DNA of 64,000 bases. It comes from Candidatus Rhodobacter oscarellae. Its GTDB lineage: Bacteria; Pseudomonadota; Alphaproteobacteria; Rhodobacterales; Rhodobacteraceae. Positions 63,814 through 64,000 of this stretch are shown in pieces. The stretch spans positions 239,830 to 303,829 of the forward strand of contig NZ_LFTY01000001.1 in assembly GCF_001078595.1 (NCBI RefSeq), read 5' to 3'. The notes under the pieces were generated by a model. It was not told the DNA's origin. It saw only the letters and a list, made by a program, of their open reading frames with translations, and searched no databases. Position 1 is the first letter of the stretch; each line of letters opens with the position of its first letter. The position numbers and the translations under genes are program-made.

Positions 63814-64000
63814 TGCCGCGCCCTCCCGCCCAGCATGAACCAGGCCAGCCAGCCGAACCCAACCGTCCAGCCGATCAGATAGCGCGTCCACATGTCCTGC
63901 ACCGTCTGGCGAAAGAAGCCCTCTAGGATCGCCGCCGCCACCAGCATGATCGCCGCCACGATCGCCAGCTTCACCGCGTCCTTGCCCGCTAGCCGCAGCG
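63810..64000 (-). CDS. SpoIIM-like membrane protein, 3' end only
   Basis: The last 62 codons are visible: LRLAGKDAVKLAIVAAIMLVA, then ILEGFFRQTVQDMWTRYLIGW and a final helix (VGFGWLAWFMLGGRARQ). The EGFFRQTV segment is characteristic of stage II sporulation protein M homologues in non-sporulating bacteria. The gene continues beyond the window. Confidence 0.8.
   Translation of the reverse strand, partial: LRLAGKDAVKLAIVAAIMLVAAAILEGFFRQTVQDMWTRYLIGWTVGFGWLAWFMLGGRARQ

Noticed and set aside
1-64000. CRISPR array, phage structural genes, restriction or toxin-antitoxin system
   Set aside because: I saw no regularly spaced repeats and no cas, capsid, methylase or toxin-like frame; the only repeats are the 98-nt pair, the IS ends and the coding tandem tract.

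Overview
The window looks like a chromosomal segment of a marine Roseobacter-group alphaproteobacterium (Rhodobacterales). The base composition is GC-rich. It has a complete ccoNOQP-ccoGHIS oxidase locus with FnrL-type boxes, an FnrL-hemN pair, a fused ATP sulfurylase/APS kinase of alphaproteobacterial type, and short core genes (rpmH, rnpA). This assignment rests on gene content and protein style only; no search was run.

Layout. 1-0.6 kb: 3' end of a ribonuclease E/G gene and tRNA-Phe. 0.65-2.8 kb: an IS3-family element with a broken orfB, then remnants of a DctD-type sigma-54 activator and a LacI-type regulator. 2.9-9.8 kb: a glutathione S-transferase gene divergent from a LysR gene, an RND efflux pair, and a decayed small membrane protein gene. 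9.8-17.5 kb: a complete branched-chain-amide-type ABC transporter (SBP, LivM, LivH, LivF, LivG) in one overlapping run with an aldo/keto reductase and a small TIGR04076-like protein, divergent from an aldo/keto reductase-RidA fusion. 17.5-28.6 kb: the microaerobic respiration block (ccoS, ccoI, ccoH, ccoG, a small cytochrome c lipoprotein, ccoP, ccoQ, ccoO, ccoN, usp, fnrL, hemN), with FNR boxes before ccoG, ccoN, usp and between fnrL and hemN.

28.6-36.9 kb is a mosaic of decayed DNA next to tRNA-Arg. It holds a 98-nt repeat, a truncated sugar ABC permease, an ATPase gene and a LysR gene whose 5' ends have been deleted into each other, and a cassette of molybdenum hydroxylase large subunit, 2Fe-2S subunit and two-heme cytochrome c bracketed by inverted IS ends. 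A serine-recombinase fragment follows, whose reading frame ends inside the tRNA gene.

36.9-44.3 kb: sensor kinase, flavoprotein disulfide reductase, TVP38 membrane protein, rpmH, rnpA, then a long ORF joining a MarR/EPS-associated winged helix to ATP sulfurylase and APS kinase, and a GT-like gene. 44.5-45.4 kb: decayed HTH gene and IS3 remnant. 45.6-49.4 kb: a periplasmic binding protein, hybrid histidine kinase and OmpR-type regulator that look like one sensory unit. 49.4-50.9 kb: mostly non-coding, with an IS5-type remnant and the second copy of the 98-nt repeat. 50.9-58.7 kb: a seven-gene run (FAD subunit, fused xanthine-dehydrogenase-type hydroxylase, AAA ATPase, 6-hydroxynicotinate-reductase-like protein, UPF0280, DUF1185, MarR), best read as an N-heterocycle or related ring catabolism operon. 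58.9-64 kb: M48 peptidase, a protein with an Ala/Ser/Tyr repeat tract, two tandem paralogous membrane proteins, an RDD protein and the 3' end of a SpoIIM-like gene.

The strongest candidates for something undescribed are the winged-helix/ATP sulfurylase/APS kinase fusion with its upstream palindrome, the AKR-RidA/TIGR04076/Liv transporter locus, the SBP-hybrid kinase-regulator unit, and the seven-gene molybdenum hydroxylase/6-hydroxynicotinate reductase operon.
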